Origin: Leptospiraceae bacterium
GTDB taxonomy: Bacteria > Spirochaetota > Leptospiria > Leptospirales > Leptospiraceae
Length of the DNA stretch: 64,000 bases
NCBI GenBank assembly: GCA_016708435.1
Contig: JADJFV010000004.1
Coordinates: 124,001 to 188,000, forward strand
Direction: 5' to 3'
In this document: positions 17,826-25,806 of the stretch, piece after piece
Numbering within the stretch: the first letter of the stretch is position 1
Layout of the letters: the number at the start of each line of letters is the position of its first letter
Program-made: the position numbers and the translations under genes
The notes under the pieces: generated by a model
Told to the model about the DNA's origin: nothing
Seen by the model: only the letters and a program-made list of their open reading frames with translations
Database searches by the model: none

Positions 17826-18251
17826 TTAATTAAATTTAAAAAAGAAAAATACCACTGCTACCCATTCACGTCTTACGCCTGGGGGGGCATACCCAATTGT
17901 TGAATGAGAAGAATTTTCAACTGTGCCATTCGCTTTCACATATCCAATCGTCGAGTGAGAAGAATTTTCGATTGTTCCATCAGCTTTCACATAACCTACC
18001 GTTGAATGGGAAGAGTTTTCAATCGTACCGTCATTACGAATATAACCGATTGTTGAATGAGATGAGTTTTCTATTGTTCCATCATTTTTGATATATCCAG
18101 ATGTCGAATGAAAGGCATTTTCGATTGTCCCATCCATTTTAATATATCCTACTGTGCTATGAGACGAGTTCTCAATTGTTTGCGCAGATAAATTTGTTCC
18201 TGCCAAAGAAAAGAAAATAAACATTAAGAGAGAAATAAAAATTTGTTTCAT
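17826..18251 (-). CDS. Exported small repeat protein (17-residue repeats, beta-flower-like)
   Basis: 141 residues. A signal peptide ending in NLSAQ is followed by six tandem units of about 17 residues with the pattern TIENSSHSTIGYIKNDG, then an aromatic tail (WVAVVFFFFKF). Short glycine-containing repeats ending in an FFFF tail recall small exported proteins described as five-fold beta-flower proteins; that match is from memory and uncertain. The protein is likely periplasmic or surface exposed. A C7-8 run near 17881 lies just before the tail but the frame stays open. Function unknown. Confidence 0.7.
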   Translation of the reverse strand: MKQIFISLLMFIFFSLAGTNLSAQTIENSSHSTVGYIKMDGTIENAFHSTSGYIKNDGTIENSSHSTIGYIRNDGTIENSSHSTVGYVKADGTIENSSHSTIGYVKANGTVENSSHSTIGYAPPGVRREWVAVVFFFFKFN

Positions 18252-18395
18252 TTATTCAGAATAATACGTCTGGAAAATTTTGTAAAATTCTTTTTTTATA
18301 GAGAATAAAAACTTACATCGCCGGATTTTTTAGTAACTGAATGAATGGAGTTGCTTGCGTTTGACAAATAAAATACAAAGTGAGGCTAATACAAC

Positions 18396-18469
18396 TAAGC
18401 TGGCTTGGAGCGAGGTGACGGACAGCTTCCGATATAGTCCGTTACCGCAGTGGATACTCGCAGTTAGGT
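18396..18469 (-). repeat. attC-like folded site at the end of the HEPN-like cassette
   Basis: On the minus strand, ACCTAAC (18469-18463) fits the integron RYYYAAC core. It is followed by an imperfect hairpin with arms 18414-18423 and 18437-18446 (9 of 10 pairs). The opposite core, GTTAGGT, stands 55 bp before the first gene of the cassette, as it should after integration. No second exact core is seen at the outer side, so insertion at a secondary site or another mechanism is possible. Confidence 0.35.
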
Positions 18470-18481
18470 GCCGTTTTTACA
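18462..18481. repeat. Left arm of the 20-bp inverted repeat bounding the two-gene cassette
   Basis: Pairs in inverted orientation with 19727-19746, matching at 19 of 20 positions. The arm ends two bases before the stop codon of the 257-residue gene. Confidence 0.75.
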
Positions 18482-18483
18482 TT

Positions 18484-19257
18484 CTATAATATTTTTTCTT
18501 CCACATATCTTGCTCCCTTCGGCGAAAGATAGACTGATTCTGTATCTTTATCATACTCTATTAACCGATTAGAGTGAAGTTTTTTTATTACTTTTTCTTT
18601 AAAGACATTCATATTTGAGTATTCAGTCCAACTAAAAATATCTTCAATTAGAATGCCTGTTTCCATAGAAGAATAAAGGAGCAAAAGAGTTTCATCTGTT
18701 TTAGAAAGACCTTCTTTTAAAACTCTTTTTTTTCCTCCTACTTCCCAGATAGATGGAAGTTCCTTAATCGCAATGCTTTCAATAATGCTTTGGGCTTCTT
18801 CTAATGATAAATTGTGGTAAATCCTTATTAACTCACAGACTATCCAATCCGCTATGGATTTCATTAAATATATATCTATAGAATTTGCGTCTACATCACC
18901 GCCAACATGTCCTATGCCGCGTTTGTTACGAATAGTATAAAGTAAAACTATTGCTCGTGGAATAACAGTTTTTTCTGATTCTACCGCCTTTGAAGCTGGG
19001 GCTGTTATTATTTTACGACATTCATCAGCAAATGTTCCAATCTGCTCTCCGAACGGTGTAAATTTACCAAAGACTTTTTCTTGTAATAATCTTAAAATTA
19101 TTTCACAGAATTTTCCTGCTGATAATCCAGCAGATTCAAATCTTGCTTCTGAACAATTTCTTTTGAAATCTGTATATTCTTTTATTAATTTAGATTTAAA
19201 GCCCTGAGGTAAATTTTTCAGTGCTTCCTCTAAAGTTTTATTATTTTTTGTATTCAT
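18484..19257 (-). CDS. HEPN-like protein with C-terminal winged-helix-like region, unknown function
   Basis: 257 residues, not assigned to a named family. Residues about 40-150 are all-helical and contain RNKRGIGH, which fits the R-x(4-6)-H active motif of HEPN domains (many are RNases in toxin and defence systems). The C-terminal 70 residues (from about LSKTDETLLLL) look like a winged helix ending in YLSPKGARYVEEKIL. It overlaps the preceding gene by 17 bp, so both are translated from one message. The pair is enclosed by 20-bp inverted repeats. A nucleic-acid-acting toxin or defence protein is a reasonable guess, not shown. Confidence 0.6.
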   Translation of the reverse strand: MNTKNNKTLEEALKNLPQGFKSKLIKEYTDFKRNCSEARFESAGLSAGKFCEIILRLLQEKVFGKFTPFGEQIGTFADECRKIITAPASKAVESEKTVIPRAIVLLYTIRNKRGIGHVGGDVDANSIDIYLMKSIADWIVCELIRIYHNLSLEEAQSIIESIAIKELPSIWEVGGKKRVLKEGLSKTDETLLLLYSSMETGILIEDIFSWTEYSNMNVFKEKVIKKLHSNRLIEYDKDTESVYLSPKGARYVEEKIL

Positions 19258-19690
19258 ACTGATTATCTGAATTTTTTGTTCGCTCTAATTCTTTATTTCT
19301 AACCATTCTAGCAAGTTTGCTTGAAATTTCATTTGTTTTGAAACGACGCGCTAAATTCCGGTCGCAATGCTCTATAATATCATTAATGGTTCTAGGCTTT
19401 TTAAAGAAATCTGAATTCGCTAACTCTGATAGTGTCGCCACTGGTCCGTTTCCTACAGACACCGGCTTTGTCTTCTTTTCTTTCAGATTGGACTGAGTTG
19501 ATTTTTTTTCTTTACCTTTCCCCTTTTTTCTAGGATTAGATTGAACGTTTCCAACTGCCTCTTCTTTTGCTTGTTCACTATCAAACACAAGTTCTACAAT
19601 TCGCAACTGGACGGCTTCAGATTTAAACAAATTAACCACTTCAGATAGCTCTTTCAGTTGTTCTTTAATTTTTTCAAAATTGTTTATCAT
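19241..19690 (-). CDS. Small basic protein with C-terminal helix-turn-helix-like domain, partner of the HEPN-like gene
   Basis: 149 residues. The N-terminal 50 residues are a predicted coiled coil (KIKEQLKELSEVVNLF). A Lys-rich linker follows, then about 70 residues (ATLSELANSDFF to the end) that look like a winged helix, including KLARMVRNKELER. AAAAGGAGA lies 7-8 bp before the ATG, a strong ribosome site. It is the first gene of the cassette, 55 bp after the GTTAGGTGCC repeat, and overlaps the next gene by 17 bp. It could be the DNA-binding or neutralising partner. No known family recognised. Confidence 0.55.
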   Translation of the reverse strand: MINNFEKIKEQLKELSEVVNLFKSEAVQLRIVELVFDSEQAKEEAVGNVQSNPRKKGKGKEKKSTQSNLKEKKTKPVSVGNGPVATLSELANSDFFKKPRTINDIIEHCDRNLARRFKTNEISSKLARMVRNKELERTKNSDNQYEYKK

Positions 19691-19726
19691 TAATAATCTC
19701 CTTTTAAATTTAAATACAAAACGGTG

Positions 19727-19746
19727 TGTAAAAATGGCACCTAACT
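19727..19746. repeat. Right arm of the 20-bp inverted repeat bounding the two-gene cassette
   Basis: Complement of 18462-18481 with one mismatch. It carries CACCTAAC on the plus strand, that is GTTAGGTG on the coding strand, and lies about 37 bp upstream of the first start codon. Confidence 0.75.
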
Positions 19747-20076
19747 AATATTATCCGTATTTAGCTTATAAAGTCAAGAGTAAAAGAATGGGAAGCGGAA
19801 AATTTTATGAGGGTAACCGTATAAATGATACGCATATGTAGAGATAGGGATAAGCTTTAGTATTGGTTCGAATTTTTTAAAATATACTTCACATCCGTAT
19901 CCCATTTCATGTATACTATTCATCTCCTTTGTGTTGGAAAGAACGAAGAGCAAGAAGCTATATCCCCACTCGTCGATAAAGCATTCATTGAAAAAAGTGC
20001 TAAAGACTTTGCTGACTCTATCAAGTCCGGGGATTTGTATAGAGAGTTGAGGGGAGAGGGTAAGAGGGATTAGGCG
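19747..20076. other. Gap with one doubtful short plus-strand reading frame
   Basis: Between the cassette and hsdR. A 54-codon frame at 19909-20073 (+) starts MYTIHLLCVGKNEEQEA and ends three bases before the hsdR stop. It has a plausible amino-acid mix but no recognisable family and no good ribosome site, so it may be the tail of a decayed gene. Nothing else is seen. Confidence 0.3.
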
Positions 20077-23000
20077 TCATCCATTCAATAACTCTTCTGC
20101 TATCAATTCCGCTTGTTTCAAAACGGTTTCCGTTGCAAGCATCTGCATATCGGGCGGATAACCAAATTGACGTAAGACTCTTTTAACAATTACTTTAAGT
20201 TTTGCTTTTACACTTTCTTTTATTGTCCAGTCGATAGATGCATTCTCTTTTACCTTTTGAAATAGGATGACAGCAAGTTCACGTAGTTTATCTTTTTCCA
20301 TGACTTCTCTCGCGCTGTCATTATTTGCTATAGCAGTATAGAATGCATATTCATAATCGGATAAGCCCATTTCTTTTGGCTCTTTATCCATGTTTTGAAT
20401 TTCTTTCGATAATTTAATGAGTTCTTCGATAACCTCTGCGGCAGTGAGTATTTTATTATGATATTTTTTAATGGAAGCCTCAAGCATTTCTATTAACGTG
20501 CGACTTTGAATTAAATTCTTTTTTGTGCGGGAATTGATTTCGTCATTGAGTAATTTTTTTAATACTTCAAGAGCAAGATTCTTATGCTCCATATTTTTTA
20601 CTTCCATGAGAAATTCATCTGATAGAATCGATATATCAGGCTTCTTAATACCTGCTGCATCAAACACATCGATTACTTTGTCAGTTACTAACGCTTTGTC
20701 GATGACTTGGCGAATTGCACTTTCCATTTCTTCACTGGTTCGTCCTGATACTGTGCTTTCAAATTTTACTAACCTTGCTTTGATTGCTTGAAAGAAGGCT
20801 ACTTCATCTTTTGCGTCCATTGCTTTGTCATGTGGAATTGCAATGGAGAAAGCTTTTGATAATGCAGTTACTTCATCTATAAAACGTTTCTTTCCATTTT
20901 CGATACCAAGAATATGTTCCTCTGCGGCTAATATCAAATAGAGTTTTCTTCCCGTTTCTGCTGTGAAATACTCTTCGTAAGAAAAGCCAGTAAACATTTG
21001 AGAAACTACTTCTAATTTTTCTTGCATCAATACTACTGCTTGTTCTTGCTGGACTAGTGGATCGCCTTTACCTCCTGAGTCTGCATAAAAAGAAAGTGCC
21101 TTTTTTAAATCAGAGGCTATTCCTAAGTAGTCTACAATGAGTCCGCCTGTTTTATCTTTATAAACCCGATTTACACGGGCGATAGCTTGCATAAGATTGT
21201 GACCTTTCATAGGCTTATCAATATATAGCGTATGCAAAGAAGGAACATCAAATCCAGTTAACCACATATCACGAACGATGACTAATTTTAATTCATCATC
21301 TGAATTTTTCATTCTTTCAGCTAATTTTCTTCGTTCTTCTTTCGTAGTATGATGTTTTGCAATCGTTGGTCCGTCGGAAGAGGCGGAAGTCATAACCACT
21401 TTAATCTTTCCTTTAGACAAATCATCATTGTGCCATTCTGGTTTCAAGGAAATGATTTCTTTATAAAGCTCTGCTGCAATGCGGCGAGACATGGTGACAA
21501 TCATTGCCTTTCCTTCGATTACTCCTTGTCTTTGTTCAAAATGAGTAATCAAGTCTTTTGCAACTTGTTTAATTCGATTAGGACTTCCAATCAAAGCTTC
21601 TAGTTGAGTCCATTTAGTCTTAGCCTGTTGGGATAATACATTATGCCGGGACGGTTCATCTGTTGTAGGGAACGGTTTCAAACCGTTCCTTACATCGGTA
21701 GAGTCATCAGCCCCATTATCTTCAACAAGTTCTTCTTCCAGTTCCTGAACCAATCGCTTGCCTTCTTCTGTGAGGCTAATTTTGGCTAAACGACTTTCAT
21801 AGAATATTTTAACAGTTGCTCCATCATGGATGGATTGCGCAATATCGTAAATATCCACATAATTTCCAAAAACTGCGGGAGTATTCACATCTGTATTTTC
21901 TATAGGTGTGCCAGTAAATCCAAGATAGGTTGCATTCGGTAGTGCATCTCGCATATACTTGGCAAATCCATAAACGATTTTTTTACCAATGATATTTCCT
22001 TTCTCATCTTTATCGTCTATTGTCTTTGCTTTAAAGCCGTATTGAGTTCTATGTGCTTCGTCTGCTATGACGATAATATTTTTACGCTCGGATAATGTTT
22101 CGTAAACGTTACCTTCTTCTGGTTGGAATTTTTGAATCGTAGTAAAAATTACGCCACCGGAGGCTACTCTTAATAATTCTTTTAGCTGTTCTCTATTATC
22201 AACTTGTTTTGGCTCTTGTCTTAATAGTTGTTTTGCAGAAGCAAAGGTATCGAAGAGTTGATCGTCTAAATCATTTCTATCTGTAATGATTAGAACAGTT
22301 GGATTGTCCATTGCTAAGACAATCTTACCAGTATAAAAAACCATGGAAAGAGATTTCCCACTTCCTTGTGTGTGCCAAATCACTCCGCCTTTTTTATCTC
22401 CGATCTTTTGCGTCTGTGAACTTTTTAATCCATGCATTTCTGGAGAATGCACAGTAAGACTATCATTTAATTTTTGCGATTTAGTTATAAACCCAGAAGC
22501 TCGAAGTGTAGACTCTACAGCTCGATTGACCGCATAATACTGATGATACGCTGCAATTTTTTTTACTGTCTCAATTACTGTAATGCCAGCTTTATCTTCC
22601 TTCCTCGAAGTTTCGAATACTATAAAATGGCGGATAAGGTCTAACAGGGTTTCTTTACCAAGCATTCCTTTGATTAAAATTTCTAATTGTCCAATCAAAT
22701 GAGAAGCTTCTTGTTTACCATCCATAGTTTTCCAAGCCATGAATCTACTAAAGGCAGAAGAAATTGAACCAGTCTTTGCTTCTAAACCGTCTGAAATAAT
22801 AAGCAATGCATTATAAGTAAATAAAGATGGAATCATTGCTTTATATGTTTCTAATTGTTTAAACGCAGAACTAATCGTGGCGTTTTGATCTACTGGATTT
22901 TTTAATTCAATTACGACTAACGGCAATCCATTTATAAATAAAATAACATCGGGGCGTTTATTAGAATTAGATGAATGTGATAGATGGCGACTATCAATCA

Positions 23001-23397
23001 CCGTATACTGATTCAATACAACAAAATCATTATTTTCAGGCTCATTAAAATCAATTAACCAAACTAAATCTCCTCGACTATTTCCGTCCTTCTGATAGTT
23101 AACTTTTATTCCTTCTGTCAACATTCGATGAAACGCTTCATTATTAGAAATGAGTTCAGAGGAACTAAGTCGTTGAATTTGTTTTAAAGCATCTTCCAAT
23201 GCATCACTTGGAATCGTTGGATTGATTCTATCCATTGCCTTCTTCACTCGTTCTAAGAGTAATACATCTTCGAAGGATTGTCTCTCCGGCAAATCACTAT
23301 CAGGCGCAATGGTCGGTCCATAGATATACTCATAACCTTGTTTCTCTAAGAGTTCGATAGTGAATTTTTCAATTGCAGATTCGGTGATTTTATTCAT
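20077..23397 (-). CDS. hsdR: Type I restriction enzyme, endonuclease/translocase subunit R
   Basis: 1106 residues, the usual length. The N-terminal nuclease domain has RPDVILFINGLPLVVIELK (D...ExK, residues about 148-163). The helicase motor has Walker A TQGSGKS near residue 345 and DEAH near 446, with a GFTGTP motif III. The C-terminal helical domain contacts the methylase core. HsdR cuts DNA after ATP-driven translocation when HsdM and HsdS find unmethylated sites. It is the last gene of the minus-strand locus. A 29-bp REP-like palindrome sits in frame at 21665-21693 and codes for VRNGLKPFPTT, between the two motor lobes. Since hsdS is broken, restriction may be inactive. Confidence 0.93.
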   Translation of the reverse strand: MNKITESAIEKFTIELLEKQGYEYIYGPTIAPDSDLPERQSFEDVLLLERVKKAMDRINPTIPSDALEDALKQIQRLSSSELISNNEAFHRMLTEGIKVNYQKDGNSRGDLVWLIDFNEPENNDFVVLNQYTVIDSRHLSHSSNSNKRPDVILFINGLPLVVIELKNPVDQNATISSAFKQLETYKAMIPSLFTYNALLIISDGLEAKTGSISSAFSRFMAWKTMDGKQEASHLIGQLEILIKGMLGKETLLDLIRHFIVFETSRKEDKAGITVIETVKKIAAYHQYYAVNRAVESTLRASGFITKSQKLNDSLTVHSPEMHGLKSSQTQKIGDKKGGVIWHTQGSGKSLSMVFYTGKIVLAMDNPTVLIITDRNDLDDQLFDTFASAKQLLRQEPKQVDNREQLKELLRVASGGVIFTTIQKFQPEEGNVYETLSERKNIIVIADEAHRTQYGFKAKTIDDKDEKGNIIGKKIVYGFAKYMRDALPNATYLGFTGTPIENTDVNTPAVFGNYVDIYDIAQSIHDGATVKIFYESRLAKISLTEEGKRLVQELEEELVEDNGADDSTDVRNGLKPFPTTDEPSRHNVLSQQAKTKWTQLEALIGSPNRIKQVAKDLITHFEQRQGVIEGKAMIVTMSRRIAAELYKEIISLKPEWHNDDLSKGKIKVVMTSASSDGPTIAKHHTTKEERRKLAERMKNSDDELKLVIVRDMWLTGFDVPSLHTLYIDKPMKGHNLMQAIARVNRVYKDKTGGLIVDYLGIASDLKKALSFYADSGGKGDPLVQQEQAVVLMQEKLEVVSQMFTGFSYEEYFTAETGRKLYLILAAEEHILGIENGKKRFIDEVTALSKAFSIAIPHDKAMDAKDEVAFFQAIKARLVKFESTVSGRTSEEMESAIRQVIDKALVTDKVIDVFDAAGIKKPDISILSDEFLMEVKNMEHKNLALEVLKKLLNDEINSRTKKNLIQSRTLIEMLEASIKKYHNKILTAAEVIEELIKLSKEIQNMDKEPKEMGLSDYEYAFYTAIANNDSAREVMEKDKLRELAVILFQKVKENASIDWTIKESVKAKLKVIVKRVLRQFGYPPDMQMLATETVLKQAELIAEELLNG
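21665..21693. repeat. REP-like palindrome inside hsdR
   Basis: GTAGGGAACGGTTTC followed by its complement; the 21-bp core GGAACGGTTT-C-AAACCGTTCC is a perfect palindrome. The same core recurs at 30817-30841. It is read through in frame by hsdR. Confidence 0.75.
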
Positions 23398-23631
23398 TTA
23401 ATTTGTTTCCTTATCAGCTTCCAAGAAAGCTTTTTGCTCAGTAGCATACGCAGGATAATCCACATTATACAGAATTTCACTGGCGGTATATGAGTATTCT
23501 CCCATCTCAAACTCTCCATACAGGTCATCCCAATTATTATTAAACTCTTCATTCTCTAGATAAACTAGCTTTATTTCTTCCGTTTCACTAATACCTGGGT
23601 TTTCATTTTCAAATGCTCGTATCAAAAGCAC
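23398..23631 (-). CDS. C-terminal part of a frameshifted Abi_C-type protein
   Basis: 77 residues from a GTG start that overlaps the end of the next upstream gene by 10 bp. Its first residues, LLIRAFENENPG, read as a direct continuation of the upstream protein's IVACF end. One extra T in the T4 run at about 23629-23632 would join them into one protein of about 217 residues. The tail is acidic and unrecognised. More likely a fragment of one gene than an independent small gene. Confidence 0.55.
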   Translation of the reverse strand: MLLIRAFENENPGISETEEIKLVYLENEEFNNNWDDLYGEFEMGEYSYTASEILYNVDYPAYATEQKAFLEADKETN

Positions 23632-24047
23632 GCAACTATTGTAGTCGAATCAATTAAAAATTCTCTCGTGAATTCATCTACTCTATCATTTCTTTCCTGT
23701 AAGTCTTTCAAGGAACGACCATGTGCAGTAGCTCCGATTTCATTACGAAGGTCTCCAATTTGTTGACCTATATTTGCTAACGAGCCTGAAATTTGAGTAA
23801 CCATGCTATCACCATTGTAACCAATAGATGAAAATGCCTTCTTTAAAACTCCATTTATGCTAGATGCACTGTCGAGTTCAATTCCTTTGGATGAACATAT
23901 TTCTTTACCTATCGATTCTAATAATGCTTTTACATTCTCAAGTGCTTGACTAAAATCAGAATTTATATACGTTTCGATTCTTTCTGTATATAATTCCAAA
24001 GGAGCCCATCGTCTATATTGGCTTATGAGATTTTTTAGTTTATCCAT
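23622..24047 (-). CDS. Abortive-infection C-terminal (Abi_C, HEPN-type) domain protein, N-terminal part
   Basis: 141 residues. The pattern ALLESIGKEICSSKGIEL...LANIGQQIGDLRNEIGATAHG fits the Abi_C domain found in abortive-infection proteins. RNEIGATAHG matches the R-x(4-6)-H motif of HEPN RNases. It stops at VACF, and the next frame continues the domain (previous entry), so the gene is probably interrupted by a one-base shift. It lies 15 bp after the Shedu gene and just before hsdR, so it is part of the defence operon. If the shift is real, the protein is truncated after the catalytic motif. Confidence 0.65.
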   Translation of the reverse strand: MDKLKNLISQYRRWAPLELYTERIETYINSDFSQALENVKALLESIGKEICSSKGIELDSASSINGVLKKAFSSIGYNGDSMVTQISGSLANIGQQIGDLRNEIGATAHGRSLKDLQERNDRVDEFTREFLIDSTTIVACF

Positions 24048-24062
24048 AGATTATGCGTTAGG

Positions 24063-25148
24063 TTAGGGAGCATTCTCGTTATGCTCTACAATAAATTTTG
24101 CTCGCTCATATAATTCATCGAAAGTAATGATCTCAGGATTATGGAGGTTTCGTCTGTATGCCTCAAATGTTTGTATTTTCTTTCTATTATCCAATTGCCT
24201 AGTCAATCCCATAACCAAGATACCTTTTGGATCATAAGTATAAATATCCTCTCCTTCCAAATCATCTCTAGCTGCATCTCTTCTTGAACCATCTCTAAAC
24301 CAAGAGCTACAATTTATTTGCACTTGGGAAACTGCCCACATTAATTCATTATTTAACTTCCAAGCTCCATTTCGGTATTCTTCGTTTAGCACTAATAGAG
24401 ATTGAGGTTTTTTAATTTCTACTAAAACAGTAAATTTATTGTTAGCTTCTGTATTCATTAGATAATCACCACGCTGTTCTCCACTTCCAGTATAATCTGC
24501 TCCTGCATATGTAGGTTGGTCTGTAATTAAATTAAGAAACTGATAATTAAGTCCATATCCAAATATCCATTGATTATCCTTAAAGAATTTTTGCCATTCC
24601 TGTTCTGTTCTTGTTTCATTTAAATACGTTTCAAATTGTTCTAATACTATTTTTCTATCTGAGATTATTTTAGCATAAGACATTTTTGTAAGTAACGGGG
24701 GATTAGCCTCAACTAACGAATTCAATAATTCTTCATTATAGCCTGCATCTAAAATCTTTTTTATATATTCAATTTTATTATCATCAGTTATAATGACCTT
24801 ATTGGGATCTACAACAGCGTATGTATTTGACCCGTATTCAATTCCTCGCTCAGTTAGAATGCTTATTAATTGAGTAAGAGCAATATATAGATTTTTGGTG
24901 GCTTCTGTTCGTAGCTCCAGATGAATGGATTCATTTTTTCCTAATGTTCGAATGTCGATAGCTTTATCCGAAATCCAAATATCATCATTTGATTCTCTTC
25001 GTTGACGTATTACATGCCCACGTATTCCCTTTGAATGAATTTGCGCTTGGAATACAATACGAGACATCGGTTCTTCAATAAGAATAAAATCTTCTTTTAT
25101 ATCTACAAAACCACGACCAATACTTTTAGTTGATATAATCTCGCTCAT
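24063..25148 (-). CDS. sduA: Shedu family (DUF4263) anti-phage nuclease
   Basis: 361 residues. The C-terminal half carries the DUF4263/Shedu signature: EQEWQKFFKDNQWIFGYGL, then GDYLM near residue 228 and VEIKKP near 244-247, the D...ExK of a PD-(D/E)xK nuclease. AVSQVQ follows, then a closing ILVMGLTRQL...FEAYRRNL...EIITFDELYERAKFIVEH. The N-terminal half is an unrecognised beta-rich domain. Shedu proteins are single-gene defence nucleases. The gene sits inside a type I restriction operon, between an HD-like gene and the Abi_C gene, which supports a defence role. The catalytic residues look intact. Confidence 0.88.
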   Translation of the reverse strand: MSEIISTKSIGRGFVDIKEDFILIEEPMSRIVFQAQIHSKGIRGHVIRQRRESNDDIWISDKAIDIRTLGKNESIHLELRTEATKNLYIALTQLISILTERGIEYGSNTYAVVDPNKVIITDDNKIEYIKKILDAGYNEELLNSLVEANPPLLTKMSYAKIISDRKIVLEQFETYLNETRTEQEWQKFFKDNQWIFGYGLNYQFLNLITDQPTYAGADYTGSGEQRGDYLMNTEANNKFTVLVEIKKPQSLLVLNEEYRNGAWKLNNELMWAVSQVQINCSSWFRDGSRRDAARDDLEGEDIYTYDPKGILVMGLTRQLDNRKKIQTFEAYRRNLHNPEIITFDELYERAKFIVEHNENAP

Positions 25149-25185
25149 TGCTTTTCTCTATATGGTAAGTTATTCATAGCACTTT

Positions 25186-25806
25186 TCAAAAAATAGATTT
25201 ACTATATTGAATTACTTTCATTAAAACATCTTTCCCAAATTCTTTTTTGATTTCATCCTCAGTTACTAGGTTAGAAGAAAAAGCATCTTGTAATAAAGAA
25301 GCGACGATAGTAGTTTTATCTAGGTTCAATTTCAACAAACTATCTTTAATAGCATATAGTTCCGAAATAGAAATACATTTAACGTTTATTGTTTTTCCTT
25401 TACTTTTTTCTTCTATAAATTCAATTGCACGAGTTGCCCGAACATTTTTTAAATCGTTCATTTTGTCTGGATCGTATTGTTCATGAAACATCAGCAGATG
25501 ATTCGGAAACTCTTCATTATGCAGTGTTAACCATATTTCGGTTTTATTGTAGGGTGAGAAACTAATAGAAATTGGATTATGCTTATAACTTTCTTCTTCA
25601 TCTGATCCAAACAACAAATACAATTCATCCGTATCGTTCGGAACTGGGATGTCAGCATAGCCATTATTCTCTAAAAATTCTTTTAATTTATCATATGCTT
25701 CATCTAATGAATCGCCTCCAAATATTTTTGTATATGTGTATCCATCGAACCCATCGACACCTTCTTTAGGAAAATTGTATCTAAATAAATCTTTCTTTTT
25801 ATTCAT
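25186..25806 (-). CDS. Unknown protein with a degenerate RelA/SpoT-like HD region
   Basis: 206 residues. The N-terminal 120 residues are not recognised and begin KKDLFRYNF, like the 85-residue protein at 28815-29072 (NKKDIFRYT). Residues about 160-200, TTIVASLLQDAFSSNLVTEDEIKKEFGKDVLMKVIQYSKS, follow the order of the HD segment of (p)ppGpp hydrolases (ALLHDVVEDT...EEI...FG..V..LV...K). The metal-binding His-Asp pair is Gln-Asp and the ED pair is lost, so hydrolase activity is unlikely. The start codon overlaps the RhuM stop by 4 bp. Confidence 0.5.
   Translation of the reverse strand: MNKKKDLFRYNFPKEGVDGFDGYTYTKIFGGDSLDEAYDKLKEFLENNGYADIPVPNDTDELYLLFGSDEEESYKHNPISISFSPYNKTEIWLTLHNEEFPNHLLMFHEQYDPDKMNDLKNVRATRAIEFIEEKSKGKTINVKCISISELYAIKDSLLKLNLDKTTIVASLLQDAFSSNLVTEDEIKKEFGKDVLMKVIQYSKSIF

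Noticed and set aside
18396..19746. A complete integron with cassette array
   Set aside because: Only one cassette-like unit with matching cores is seen, no integrase gene and no second attC in the window.
19909..20073. 54-codon plus-strand frame beside hsdR
   Set aside because: Plausible residues but no family, weak start and antisense to the operon; listed only as content of a gap.
23622..25148. Shedu and Abi_C as a known two-gene toxin-antitoxin system
   Set aside because: Shedu is a single-gene system and the Abi_C frame is interrupted; adjacency alone does not support a pair.
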